From Gp6-AA40 sp035571515 (GTDB lineage Bacteria; Acidobacteriota; Vicinamibacteria; Vicinamibacterales; UBA2999): a stretch of DNA of 64,000 bases. The notes below the pieces were generated by a model that was not told where the DNA came from, did no database searches, and was given only the letters and a program-made list of their open reading frames with translations. Positions within the stretch are counted from its first letter, which is position 1, and every line of letters begins with the position of its first letter. Where the stretch lies: positions 5,221 through 69,220 of the forward strand of contig DATNCQ010000233.1 of assembly GCA_035571515.1 (NCBI GenBank), written 5' to 3'. Shown here piece after piece: positions 34,391-43,099 of this stretch. Position numbers and translations under genes: made by a program.

Positions 34391-35191
34391 TCATCCTCTC
34401 AATTCCGCAAATCGGCGCGCGAACCGCTCGACCCGCGCCTGGTCGACGAAGTTGTGGCCGGCGCCATCTTTCTTGAAATAGCTGCCGACGATCAAGCCGT
34501 TGACCCTCGGCAGCATCCGCTCGATGTTTTCCGGCGTCGCGCCGCTGCCGACGAGGATCGGGAGGCTGGTGGCCGCCCGGACCGCCTCGATGTCCGCCGC
34601 GCTGGTTTCGACGCCCGTCCTGTCGCCGCTGACGATGACCGCGTCGGCGAGGCCGCGCTCGGCGAGATCGCGCGTCTCGATGTCGAGGCTGCGGCCCGCG
34701 AGCGGGGCCGCGTGCTTGACCCCGACGTCGGCGAAGATCAGCGCCTTCGACTTGAGCGTGCTGCGCAGCCTCACCGAGAACTGGCTGCTTCCCTGCACGA
34801 TGCCCTGGTCGGCGACGACCGCCCCCATGTGCACGTTGACGCGAACGTAATGGGCGCCACTGGCCGCGGCAATCGCAATGGCCGCCTCGCCGTCGCTGCG
34901 CAGCACGTTGATGCCGACCGGCATCCCCGCGGCGCGGACGACGTCGCGCGAGACCGCCGCCATCGCCGCGACCGTTTCGGCCGGCACGCGCCCGGGAAAG
35001 TACGGCATGTCGCGGAAATTCTCGACGATGACCGAATCGAGGGCGTGGCGCTTGAACACCTCGAGCTCGGCGAGCGCCTGGTCGTACACCTTCTGCATGC
35101 CGCCGTCGTAGAGCGGCGCGCCCGGCAGGGGCAGCAGGTGGAGCACGCCGATGAGCGGCTGGCGCGCGCCGAAGAGATCCTGGAATGGCAT
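34391..35191 (-). CDS. BtpA-family TIM-barrel protein
   Basis: A 266-residue protein with the BtpA pattern: LIGVLHLLPLPGAPLYDG, DSVIVENFRDMPYFPG, GINVLRSDG, NVHMGAVVADQGIVQG, and ILVGSGATPENIERM. BtpA is required for photosystem I stability in cyanobacteria, and SgcQ is a relative in sugar clusters, but in heterotrophs its substrate is unknown. ATG 35191 is 23 bp after the HD-GYP gene stop, in the same operon. Confidence 0.88.
   Translation of the reverse strand: MPFQDLFGARQPLIGVLHLLPLPGAPLYDGGMQKVYDQALAELEVFKRHALDSVIVENFRDMPYFPGRVPAETVAAMAAVSRDVVRAAGMPVGINVLRSDGEAAIAIAAASGAHYVRVNVHMGAVVADQGIVQGSSQFSVRLRSTLKSKALIFADVGVKHAAPLAGRSLDIETRDLAERGLADAVIVSGDRTGVETSAADIEAVRAATSLPILVGSGATPENIERMLPRVNGLIVGSYFKKDGAGHNFVDQARVERFARRFAELRG
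34394..34400 (-). promoter_or_regulatory. Ribosome binding site fixing the CMD start
   Basis: GAGAGGA ends four bases before ATG 34389, inside the 3' end of the preceding gene. It shows that the repeat-coded N-terminus is probably translated. Confidence 0.65.
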
Positions 35192-35214
35192 GCCTGCCGC
35201 GCGCCTTTCGAAGT

Positions 35215-36318
35215 CTACGAGTAGCTCGCCACGACGCCGTCGCGGTAGCGGGCCTGGACCTCGACGACCTCCTTCAGGTGCTCGAAGAACACGTCGACGA
35301 TGCGCGGGTCGAAGTGGGTGCCGCGCTCGCGGCGCAGGATCTCGCACGCCTCCTCGTTGCTGAACGCCGGCTTGTAGGGGCGGACGCTCGTGACCGCGTC
35401 GAACACGTCGGCGACCGCGCAGATGCGGCCCGACAACGGGATGGCCTCGCCCGACAGCCCGTTCGGGTATCCGCTGCCGTCCCACCATTCGTGGTGCGAC
35501 ATGGCGATGATCTGCCCTTCCTGCAGCAGCCTCGACGACGTGTTGCCAAGAATGCGGCCGCCGATGGTCGTGTGCTGACGCATCACGTCCCGCTCCGGAT
35601 CGTCGAGATCGGCGGGCTTGCGGAGGATGTCGTCAGGGATGCCGAGCTTGCCGACGTCGTGCATGCGGCTCGCGTGCAGGATGTCCTCGACCTCGCCCGG
35701 CGGGAGGCGGAGGCCGCGGGCGATGATCGCGGCGAAGTGGCTCATGCGGTGGATGTGATAGGCCGTCGTCTTGTCCTTGAATTCGGCGGCGATGGCCAGG
35801 CGCTCGACCGTGTCGAGCTGCGCCTGGTGCGCCTGCCGCTGCGCCTCCACCATCGCCTGCAGCGCGTCGCGCAGGCTCGCCGTGCGCCGCTCGACGAGCA
35901 GCTCCAGCTCGCGCTGCTGCAGGCGCAGCGCGTCCTGTGCTTCCTTCATCCGCAGCAGCGATGCCATGCGCACGCGCAGCTCGATGCGCTCGAACGGCTT
36001 CGAGATGAAGTCGTTGGCGCCGGCTTCCACCGCCAGCAGCCGGTCTTCCCGGCTCGTCAGCCCCGTGACCATGATGATCGGCACGTCGCCGCCCTGCGGG
36101 TCGCGCCTGATCCGCTGCGCCACCTGGAAGCCGTCCATCCCCGCCATCATGACGTCGAGCAGGATCAGGTCGACGTCGAGGTGCAGCTTGGCGAGCGCCT
36201 CCACGCCGTCGCGCGCGACGTCCGCCTCGTAGCCGAGCGACTCCACCATCGCCACCAGCAGCTCGCGGTTCGGTTCTTCGTCGTCGACGATGAGGATCCG
36301 CTTCAGACGGGCGGCCAC
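35215..36318 (-). CDS. Response regulator with HD-GYP c-di-GMP phosphodiesterase domain
   Basis: A 367-residue protein: receiver domain at 1-125 (ILIVDDEEPN, phospho-Asp in LILLDVMMAGMDG, late Lys in ISKPFE), a coiled linker (125-165), and an HD-GYP domain (165-360). The HD motif is in HDVGKLGIPDDILRKP and the GYP motif in HHEWWDGSGYPNGLSG, so c-di-GMP hydrolysis is expected. It is encoded one base after the stand-alone receiver gene and is the likely output of the hybrid kinase upstream. Confidence 0.94.
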   Translation of the reverse strand: MAARLKRILIVDDEEPNRELLVAMVESLGYEADVARDGVEALAKLHLDVDLILLDVMMAGMDGFQVAQRIRRDPQGGDVPIIMVTGLTSREDRLLAVEAGANDFISKPFERIELRVRMASLLRMKEAQDALRLQQRELELLVERRTASLRDALQAMVEAQRQAHQAQLDTVERLAIAAEFKDKTTAYHIHRMSHFAAIIARGLRLPPGEVEDILHASRMHDVGKLGIPDDILRKPADLDDPERDVMRQHTTIGGRILGNTSSRLLQEGQIIAMSHHEWWDGSGYPNGLSGEAIPLSGRICAVADVFDAVTSVRPYKPAFSNEEACEILRRERGTHFDPRIVDVFFEHLKEVVEVQARYRDGVVASYS

Positions 36319-36319
36319 G

Positions 36320-36718
36320 TCAGCCCTGCTCCCGCGCCAGGAAGCGCGCCACCACCGCGGGGAACGTCCGCGTGTCGATCGGCTTGGTCAGGTAGCCGTC
36401 GCAGCCCGCCTGCCGCGCGCGCTCGTCGTCGCCCTTCATCGCGTGCGCGGTCAGCGCGACGACGGGAATGTGACGCGTCGCGGCGTCGGCCTTCAGCAGC
36501 TGCGTTGCCGCGAGGCCGTCGGTACCGGGGAGACTCAAATCGATGAAGATCAACTGTGGCTGCTCCATCCTGGCGCGTTCGATGCCGTCTTCCGCGTTTT
36601 CCGAGTCGATCACGTCGTAGCCATGCGCCTCGAGCAGCGCGCGAACCAGCTCCAGGTTCAGCAGGTTGTCCTCGATGACGAGAATTCGCGCTCCGGGCAT
36701 CGCCGCCGCGTCCTTCAC
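36320..36718 (-). CDS. Single-domain response regulator (DivK/CheY-like)
   Basis: A 132-residue receiver domain without an output. Acidic pocket IEDN, phospho-Asp in FIDLSLPGTDG and Lys in LTKPID are all present. Start GTG 36718 lies 7 bp after the kinase stop; an in-frame ATG at 36700 also fits. It probably shuttles phosphate between the two-receiver kinase and the HD-GYP regulator. Confidence 0.92.
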   Translation of the reverse strand: MKDAAAMPGARILVIEDNLLNLELVRALLEAHGYDVIDSENAEDGIERARMEQPQLIFIDLSLPGTDGLAATQLLKADAATRHIPVVALTAHAMKGDDERARQAGCDGYLTKPIDTRTFPAVVARFLAREQG

Positions 36719-36725
36719 CGCGGGC

Positions 36726-39266
36726 TCACGGCGTATGTTGCCAGACGCGCTCGAGCCGCGCCAGTTCCCGCAGCAGCTCCTCGCGCCCGCCCTTGTGCGT
36801 GATCGCCTGCACGTGGCGGTTCAGCGCCGCGCGCTCCTCCGCCGTGACGTCCTTCGCCGTCAGGATCAGGATGGGGATCTGGCGCGCGTGCGGGTCCTCG
36901 CGCAGGCGGCGCACCACGTCGAAACCGGTCACGCCGGGCATTATCAGGTCGAGGATGATGGCGTCGGGCCTGTGCTCGACGGCCATCGCCACGCCGTCGT
37001 TCCCGCCGTACGCCTTCAGCACTTCGATGCCGTGTCGGCGCAGCAGATCGCCGACGAACTCGACGGTGTCCGCCTCGTCGTCGATGACGAGCACCGTGCG
37101 AATGCGGCCGGCAGACGCGGTGACGGCGCGTTCGAGCACCTCGGAGAGATCCTCTTTGTCGACCGGCTTCATGAGGAAGTCCGTCGCGCCGAGGCCGAAG
37201 CCGAGCTGCTGGTCGTCGGTGATGGAGACGATGACGACCGGTATCGACCTGGTCTGCGGGTGGGACTTCAACTCGGCGAGCACCTTCCAGCCGTCTTTCT
37301 TCGGCAGCATGATGTCGAGCGTGATGGCCGCCGGCCGGATCTCGTGGGCCATCGCCACTGCCTGCTCGCCGTCGAACGCGTGCCGTACGGTGTAGCCGGC
37401 GCTGGTGATGTACTGCGTCAGCAGCTCGCTCGCGTGTGGGTCGTCCTCCGCGACGAGCACCGTGAGCCGCGCGGCACTCGGCTCCGCCGCTGGCGCGGCG
37501 GCCGCCGCCGTCACGGGCGGCTCGCGGCGCGCGCCCGTCTTCACCGGGATGGCGAAGGTGAACGTGCTCCCCTTGCCTTCGTCGCTTTCCACCCAGACAC
37601 GCCCCCCGTGCAGCGTGACGAGCTGCCGGACGAGCGCGAGGCCGAGGCCGGTGCCCTGCTGCTCGCGGCCGTATGACGAGTCCACCTGTTCGAATTCGCC
37701 GAAGATGCGCGCCTGATCGTCGGGCTTGATGCCGATGCCGGTATCCGTGACCGACACGCGAAGAATCGACCCGGCCGAGGCGTCTTCCGCGATCGACGCC
37801 TTGGTGGTCACCGCGCCGTCTGGCTTGGTGAACTTGATCGCGTTGCTGAGCAGGTTGTACATGACCTGCTTGAATTTCGCCTGGTCGGCGGTCACGACCG
37901 GCAGGTCCGGCGTGACGTCGAAGCTGAGCGCAATCCCCTTCTTGATCGCCAGCGTCTTGACGATCACGTGGACGTCGCGCAGCGCGGTGCCGACGTCGAA
38001 CGGCGCGAGATCGAGCGTGACACGCCCCGCTTCGACCTTGGAGAGGTCGAGGATGTCGTTGATCAGCCGGAGCAGGTGGCGTCCGCTGACGAGGATGTTC
38101 TGCACGTACCTGTCCTGGCGCTCGTTCAGGCCGCCGTACAGGTGGTCGGTGAGGATCTCCGAAAAGCCGATGATGGCGTTGAGCGGCGTCCGCAGCTCGT
38201 GGCTCATGCTGGCCAGGAACTTCGACTTCGCCCGGCTGGCCGATTCCGCGTCCTCCTTGGCCTGCTTCAACTCCGCCTCGGAGTGCTTGCGGGCGGTGAC
38301 GTCGTCGAGGAAGACCGTCACGCCGCGGCCGAACGGAAAGACGCGTGCCTCGAAAATCGAATCGGCGGCGTCGCCGGAACGCGCGAACTCCACGACCGGC
38401 GCGACGCGGCCGGTGAGCAGCGCTTCGTCGATGGCGCGCGGCAGCGGCGTGGCTTCGACCTCCGGAAACGCGGCCGCCAGCGGGTGGCCGACGACCCCGT
38501 CGCGCGGGCGTCCCCACATCCGTTCCGCGGCGCTGTTCCAGAGGTTCACCCGGCCGTCACGCCCGACGACGAACATCCCTTCGTTGATCGACTCGATCAC
38601 CTCGCGCAGCCGCTCCTCCGACTGCTGCACCGCGCGCAGCATCTGGTTCTTCTGCAGCACGACGGCGGCGAACACCGCGAGAATCTGCGTCGCCGCCAGC
38701 AGCAGGATGAGCCGCAGGAACGACCGGCTCGACGAGGTGGACACGTCTGCCATCCGCAGCTCGGCGCGGTCCTTGAACAGCTGCTGGATCTGCAGCAGGT
38801 CGGTGCGTACGCGGTCGAAGGCGGGCACGCCGTCGCGCAGGTCGCGCGCCACGGCGTCGTTGACGCTCCCCTCGAGGATCGAGGCCAGCACTTCGTCCCG
38901 GGTGGTCAGGTAGGTCGCCCAGTCGCGGCCAAGCTGACGCGCCGCATTGGCCGCGGCCGGCGCGTCCAGCAGGCGCGTCTGGTCGTCGATGAGGCGCGCC
39001 ACGCGCGCGTCGGCGGCTCGCGATTCGTCGGCGTACCGGACCTGCAGGTTGGCGTCCTTCGTGGTGAGCGCGTAGAGCATGGCGCGGCGCGCTTCCTGCG
39101 TCTCGTACTGCAGGCCGCCGATGAGATCGAGACCGCGCGCGAGCCCCGCGTACATGTCCTCCGCGTCCCGCGCGGTGCGGCGCAGGTCCGCGAGAATGAA
39201 CGCGCCCACGCCCAGGACGATGAGCGCGATGATGGCGAGCGGCAGCAGGATGCCGGGACGGCGCAT
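36726..39266 (-). CDS. Hybrid sensor histidine kinase with two receiver domains
   Basis: An 846-residue membrane sensor. Two helices (about 8-27 and 186-206) bracket a four-helix periplasmic sensor of the CHASE3/4HB type; a PAS domain follows (215-330), then HisKA with SMSHELRTPLNAIIGFSE, an ATPase domain (NLLSNAIKF, DTGIGIKPDD, GTGLGLALVRQL) and two receivers (about 600-720, phospho-Asp in ITLDIMLPKKDGW; 730-845, phospho-Asp in IILDLIMPGVTGF). It lies after a PstS-like protein and a barrel, six bases behind. I infer that the periplasmic protein delivers the signal. Confidence 0.92.
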   Translation of the reverse strand: MRRPGILLPLAIIALIVLGVGAFILADLRRTARDAEDMYAGLARGLDLIGGLQYETQEARRAMLYALTTKDANLQVRYADESRAADARVARLIDDQTRLLDAPAAANAARQLGRDWATYLTTRDEVLASILEGSVNDAVARDLRDGVPAFDRVRTDLLQIQQLFKDRAELRMADVSTSSSRSFLRLILLLAATQILAVFAAVVLQKNQMLRAVQQSEERLREVIESINEGMFVVGRDGRVNLWNSAAERMWGRPRDGVVGHPLAAAFPEVEATPLPRAIDEALLTGRVAPVVEFARSGDAADSIFEARVFPFGRGVTVFLDDVTARKHSEAELKQAKEDAESASRAKSKFLASMSHELRTPLNAIIGFSEILTDHLYGGLNERQDRYVQNILVSGRHLLRLINDILDLSKVEAGRVTLDLAPFDVGTALRDVHVIVKTLAIKKGIALSFDVTPDLPVVTADQAKFKQVMYNLLSNAIKFTKPDGAVTTKASIAEDASAGSILRVSVTDTGIGIKPDDQARIFGEFEQVDSSYGREQQGTGLGLALVRQLVTLHGGRVWVESDEGKGSTFTFAIPVKTGARREPPVTAAAAAPAAEPSAARLTVLVAEDDPHASELLTQYITSAGYTVRHAFDGEQAVAMAHEIRPAAITLDIMLPKKDGWKVLAELKSHPQTRSIPVVIVSITDDQQLGFGLGATDFLMKPVDKEDLSEVLERAVTASAGRIRTVLVIDDEADTVEFVGDLLRRHGIEVLKAYGGNDGVAMAVEHRPDAIILDLIMPGVTGFDVVRRLREDPHARQIPILILTAKDVTAEERAALNRHVQAITHKGGREELLRELARLERVWQHTP

Positions 39267-39272
39267 GGCAGA

Positions 39273-39815
39273 TCAAGAGCCGGAGGCCGACACGGTGCCC
39301 GGCGGCCGCGCCGCGACCGTGAGGCGATAGCCCGGATCGGTCGGCCCCAGCCCGTCGACGTGTATCACCTTGATCGTGTCGTCGACTTCGCTGAGACGCA
39401 TGTAGCCGATGGCCCCGGGAACGTTGAACACGAAACGGCGGACGCCAAGCGCCGTATCCAGCACGCGCGGGCCGCCGGTCGCTTCACCGGTGAAGGCCGC
39501 CTGCAGCACGTACTTCTGGAACTCGGCTTCGGTCATCCGACAGACGAGGCGCAGCACCACGGCACGGTCCCCGTCACCGGCGGGGCGCATGACGACGGTG
39601 ATCTTGCGGCCGTTCGCCCAACGCTGCTGACCGCCCAGGAACGCCTTGCGCAAGTCGCTGATCGACAGGTCGTTGATCGGATTGGCGCGGTTGACGACGA
39701 TCGCCAGCGCCTCCTGTCCTCCCGCCTGCGCAGCGGCCGGCGCCTGTCCGGACAGGCCAAGGATCGTGGCGAGCACGATCGTCGAACCGAATCCGGCAAT
39801 GCGCCTCATCCCCAC
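39273..39815 (-). CDS. PstS-like periplasmic substrate-binding protein (short)
   Basis: A 180-residue protein with signal peptide (GSTIVLATILGLSGQAPAAAQA) and the PBP-like pattern IVVNRANPINDLSISDLRKAFLGG, followed by KITVVMRPAGDGDRAV, FQKYVLQAAFTG and VPGAIGYMRLSEVDD. It is close to the second lobe and hinge of phosphate-binding PstS but about half its length. Such short forms usually accompany sensors rather than importers; no permease genes are near. Ligand unknown, an oxyanion is likely. Confidence 0.85.
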   Translation of the reverse strand: MGMRRIAGFGSTIVLATILGLSGQAPAAAQAGGQEALAIVVNRANPINDLSISDLRKAFLGGQQRWANGRKITVVMRPAGDGDRAVVLRLVCRMTEAEFQKYVLQAAFTGEATGGPRVLDTALGVRRFVFNVPGAIGYMRLSEVDDTIKVIHVDGLGPTDPGYRLTVAARPPGTVSASGS

Positions 39816-39821
39816 ACCCGC

Positions 39822-41024
39822 TCAGAAGGTGAACGCCAGTTGCGTCGCGAACCCGTTGATCGGAACCGTATCTCGCTGCAGCGTCCGGTCGTACTGGACC
39901 TTCAGCGCGGCGAATGGCTCGAGATCGTAGCGGAGACCGAGCGAAGGCCCCTTCCTGAGGCCGATGCCGCCGAAGATCAGGTCGCGCTGCGGCGCATTGA
40001 AATACTGATAGCGGAAATACGGCGTGGCCTTCTGCGCGAACTGCTTTCCGACCTGCGAGTAGAACGCCGGCGTCGTGACGGGGCCGCCGAGGGCTGGCGC
40101 GTTGCGCAGCGCAAACCCTTCGTTGAGCAGTTCGAGCCCGTGCCCGTGATAGACGACGTGCGCGGCGAGAAGCGTCTGCTGAATGCGCCCCAGCCCACCG
40201 GGTTCGAGCCGATCGCGATACATCGACAGCCCGGCCTGGAAACCGGAGAGCGCATCGGGTTGCGCCAGCAGCGCCACGTTGAATGCCTTGCCGTTGTTCT
40301 CGTCGACGACGTTTTGCACGGGCTCGGCGAGCGGCGACCGCGACGCGCGGCCGTTGCTGACCTCCGCGACGTAGCGCAGGCCGAGGCGCCCCGACGGGAT
40401 GCGCCCGTTGACCGTCACGCCCACGCCGTGCACCGGCAGCGGCCCGTCATCGTCCTCGAACTGGAACAGGAACGGCCTGCCGGTCGCCGTCTGAAACCAG
40501 GTGCCATGGTGGTAGGCCGTGTTGTAGTAGCCGATCGCGGTGTGGTACCTGCCGACGCCGATGTTCAGGAAGTCGCTCGGCTTGAACTGCAGCATCAGCC
40601 GCTCGAGATCGACGTGGAAGACGTTCTCGTCGTCCGCCTCGGTGACCAGCTCGCCGACGACCGAGGTGTTGTCGGAGAGCGTCGAGTTCATGAACAGATC
40701 GAGCTGGCCCAGCGTGAACGAGCCGTGCGTGAGCGCCTGGTCGGTGTGCAGGTAATCGAGGTCGGCGAAGCCGTGGATCTCCAGCGTCGGGCCCGCGCCG
40801 CCGCCGAGTCCCATTTCCGTCGGCGTCGTGGAGGCGGCCGGCGGCGCCTCGGCCGGGCGCACCTGCGCGTCCTTCAGCGCCTTCACTTCGGCCTCGAGCG
40901 TCTGCACGCGGGCGAGCAGATCCTGGATCAGCTGACGATCGTCGGCCGCCTGCGCCTGCGCGGCAGCGGGACGAAGCACGATGGCAAGCGCAATCGCAAG
41001 GGCGATCCTGGCGGTCACTGGCAT
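39822..41024 (-). CDS. Outer-membrane beta-barrel with coiled-coil N-terminus
   Basis: A 400-residue exported protein: signal peptide (RIALAIALAIVLRPAAAQAQA), short coiled coil (LIQDLLARVQTLEAEVKALKD), then alternating beta strands ending in an aromatic residue (GFATQLAFTF), the hallmark of barrels. Recurrent patterns (LEIHGFADLDYLHTD, LNIGVGRYHTAIGYYNTAYHHG) recall the oxyanion-type porins. It opens a seven-gene operon and could admit the ligand read by the PstS-like protein and kinase. Confidence 0.82.
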   Translation of the reverse strand: MPVTARIALAIALAIVLRPAAAQAQAADDRQLIQDLLARVQTLEAEVKALKDAQVRPAEAPPAASTTPTEMGLGGGAGPTLEIHGFADLDYLHTDQALTHGSFTLGQLDLFMNSTLSDNTSVVGELVTEADDENVFHVDLERLMLQFKPSDFLNIGVGRYHTAIGYYNTAYHHGTWFQTATGRPFLFQFEDDDGPLPVHGVGVTVNGRIPSGRLGLRYVAEVSNGRASRSPLAEPVQNVVDENNGKAFNVALLAQPDALSGFQAGLSMYRDRLEPGGLGRIQQTLLAAHVVYHGHGLELLNEGFALRNAPALGGPVTTPAFYSQVGKQFAQKATPYFRYQYFNAPQRDLIFGGIGLRKGPSLGLRYDLEPFAALKVQYDRTLQRDTVPINGFATQLAFTF

Positions 41025-41126
41025 TGAGCCTCCGACGACACATCACGCAGGCCCCGGCTGTCCAGGACGGGGCGAATTTTTATTGGACGGAGAAGCGAGC
41101 CGAAGGATATCAGAGGACCGAAGCGC

Positions 41127-41771
41127 TCAGAACGTCGTAACGGGTGTCCCAGCCTGGCACATCGGACACCGGTCGGCGGGATGGTTTTCGGGCGCTTTGT
41201 ACTCCGCGAGCGCGAAATTCGGCACACCGGCATTGGCCGTCGCCTCCAGCCGGTCGTACAGCTCCGCGGTGGCGAGGACCTGCCCGCCGGCGGACTTCAC
41301 GATCGTTGCACACCGCGCGAGCGTCTGCCCGGTGTTGCGCACGTCGTCGACGATGAGGACGTTCTTCCCGGCAATCTGCTGCCGGTAGTAACGGCTCAGC
41401 CCGGGGCCGCGATAGGCGTCCACCATGAACGGGGCGAACATGGTCGGTGTGCCGGTGATGGCACGGCGGCTGTCGAGGAGTCCCGCGACCGTGTGCGCCA
41501 GCAGCGCGCCGCCGGTTGCCGGTCCGGCCACGACCTCCGTCTCGTCGAGCAGCGGCGCGGGCAGGAGGTCGATCAGATCCTGGGCGAACCGCCAGATGGT
41601 CGACGGATAGCGAAAGAGCTGGTGCGGGTTCAGGTAGACGCGGCCGTGAAAGCCGTTGCCGAAGTCGAAGTGGCCGTCGAGCATCAGGACCTGGAACTGC
41701 TGCAGGTCCTCGAGCGCCTTCTGGCGGATCCCGGTCTTCCGAGCAGGGCCGACTCCCAGAGCTGTGTTCAT
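41127..41771 (-). CDS. Second orotate phosphoribosyltransferase-like protein
   Basis: A 214-residue type-I phosphoribosyltransferase. The PRPP loop is VLIVDDVRNTGQTL; other family traits are EVVAGPATGGALLAH and a C-terminal Cys tail (RCPMCQAGTP). It is the last gene of the pyrR-pyrB-pyrC operon and overlaps pyrC by four bases, so it is very likely active in pyrimidine synthesis or salvage. A regular pyrE exists at 28658-29227. Which is the main OPRT cannot be told from sequence. Confidence 0.85.
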   Translation of the reverse strand: MNTALGVGPARKTGIRQKALEDLQQFQVLMLDGHFDFGNGFHGRVYLNPHQLFRYPSTIWRFAQDLIDLLPAPLLDETEVVAGPATGGALLAHTVAGLLDSRRAITGTPTMFAPFMVDAYRGPGLSRYYRQQIAGKNVLIVDDVRNTGQTLARCATIVKSAGGQVLATAELYDRLEATANAGVPNFALAEYKAPENHPADRCPMCQAGTPVTTF

Positions 41772-43099
41772 AACGCTCCTGCCACATCCGCCGTCATGGC
41801 CAGCACGGCCTCCGCGTTGACGAACAGCGGCCGGCCGCCGACGAAGGTCGCCGCGACGCCGCCACGAAGTTCCCATCCGTCGAATGGCGTGTTCTTCGAT
41901 CGCGACCGAAGCCGGCGCGCGTCGATTCGCACCTGCAGATCGGGCGCGAGGATCGTGATGTCGGCGGGCGCGCCTTCCGACAGCGTGCCGCCGGCCACGT
42001 TGAGGATGCGCGCGGGGTTCACCGACAGCAGCTCGACCAGGCGCGAGAGCCGGATGCGTCCCGCGTGCACCAGCCGATCGAGCGAGAGCGGCACGGCGGT
42101 CTCGAGGCCGACGATGCCGAACGGCGCGCGGTCGTACTCCACCTGCTTCTCGTCGTAGTGGTGCGGCGCGTGATCGGTGGCGATGGCGTCGACCGAGCCG
42201 TCGGCGATGCCGTCGAGCAGCGCGTCGCGGTCGGCGGCCTCGCGCAGCGGCGGGTTCATCTTCGTGTTGGTGTCGTAGGGAACCGGTATCGCCAGCGCCT
42301 CGTCCGTGAGCGTGAAATGGTGCGGCGCGACCTCGCATGTGACGCGGACACCCGCGTCCTTCCCCTTGCGCACCGCGCGCAGCGACGCGCGCGCGCTCAT
42401 GTGCGCGACGTGGAACGCCGAGCCGGTCAGCTCCGAGAGCAGGATGCCGCGCTCGACGCCGAGCGCCTCGGCGGCGCCGGGCATGCCGCGCAGCCCGAGC
42501 GACGCGGCGTAGTAGCCCTCGTGCGCGACGGCATCTCCCTTCAACGACGGGTCCTCGCAGTGCTCGATGACCGGCATGCCGAACATCCCGGCGTATTCGA
42601 GCGCGCGCCGCAGCAGCATGGCCGTCTTGGTCGGATGCCCGTCGTCGGTGATCGCGACACAGCCGGCCTTGCGGAGGTCGCCGATGTCGGCCAGCAGCTC
42701 GCCCTGCGAGCCGCGCGACACGGCCCCGATCGGGTAGACACGCGCGAGGTTGGCTTCCCGCGCCTTGTCCAGGATGTAGGTCGTGACGTTGGCGTCGTCG
42801 TTGACCGGGGTGGTGTTCGGCATGCACGCGACGGCGGTGAAGCCGCCCGCGACCGCCGCCGCCGTGCCGGTCGCGACCGTCTCCTTGTGCTCCTGTCCCG
42901 GCTCGCGCAGGTGGACGTGCATGTCGATGAACCCGGGGCAGACGACGAGGCCGCCGGGGATCTCGATGACGGTGGCGCCGTCGGCGGGCAGGTCGGCGCC
43001 GACGCGCGCGATGCGATCGCCGTCGATGAGCACGTCGCGCACGCCGTCGATCCGGTTGGCGGGATCGACGACGCGTCCGCCCTTAAGCAGCCTCTTCAT
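41768..43099 (-). CDS. pyrC: Dihydroorotase
   Basis: A 443-residue type-I dihydroorotase of the amidohydrolase superfamily. The metal motif is DMHVHLREPGQEHKE, the catalytic Asp is in ATDHAPHHYDEK, and the substrate-loop residues in ACMPNTTPVNDD are intact. It closes carbamoyl aspartate to dihydroorotate. The start overlaps the end of pyrB by 17 bp, which indicates tight coupling with the transcarbamylase. Confidence 0.95.
   Translation of the reverse strand: MKRLLKGGRVVDPANRIDGVRDVLIDGDRIARVGADLPADGATVIEIPGGLVVCPGFIDMHVHLREPGQEHKETVATGTAAAVAGGFTAVACMPNTTPVNDDANVTTYILDKAREANLARVYPIGAVSRGSQGELLADIGDLRKAGCVAITDDGHPTKTAMLLRRALEYAGMFGMPVIEHCEDPSLKGDAVAHEGYYAASLGLRGMPGAAEALGVERGILLSELTGSAFHVAHMSARASLRAVRKGKDAGVRVTCEVAPHHFTLTDEALAIPVPYDTNTKMNPPLREAADRDALLDGIADGSVDAIATDHAPHHYDEKQVEYDRAPFGIVGLETAVPLSLDRLVHAGRIRLSRLVELLSVNPARILNVAGGTLSEGAPADITILAPDLQVRIDARRLRSRSKNTPFDGWELRGGVAATFVGGRPLFVNAEAVLAMTADVAGAL

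Noticed and set aside
37968..41027. 1019-codon open frame on the plus strand
   Set aside because: It mirrors the histidine kinase, PstS-like and barrel genes, and is His/Arg-rich with no domain.
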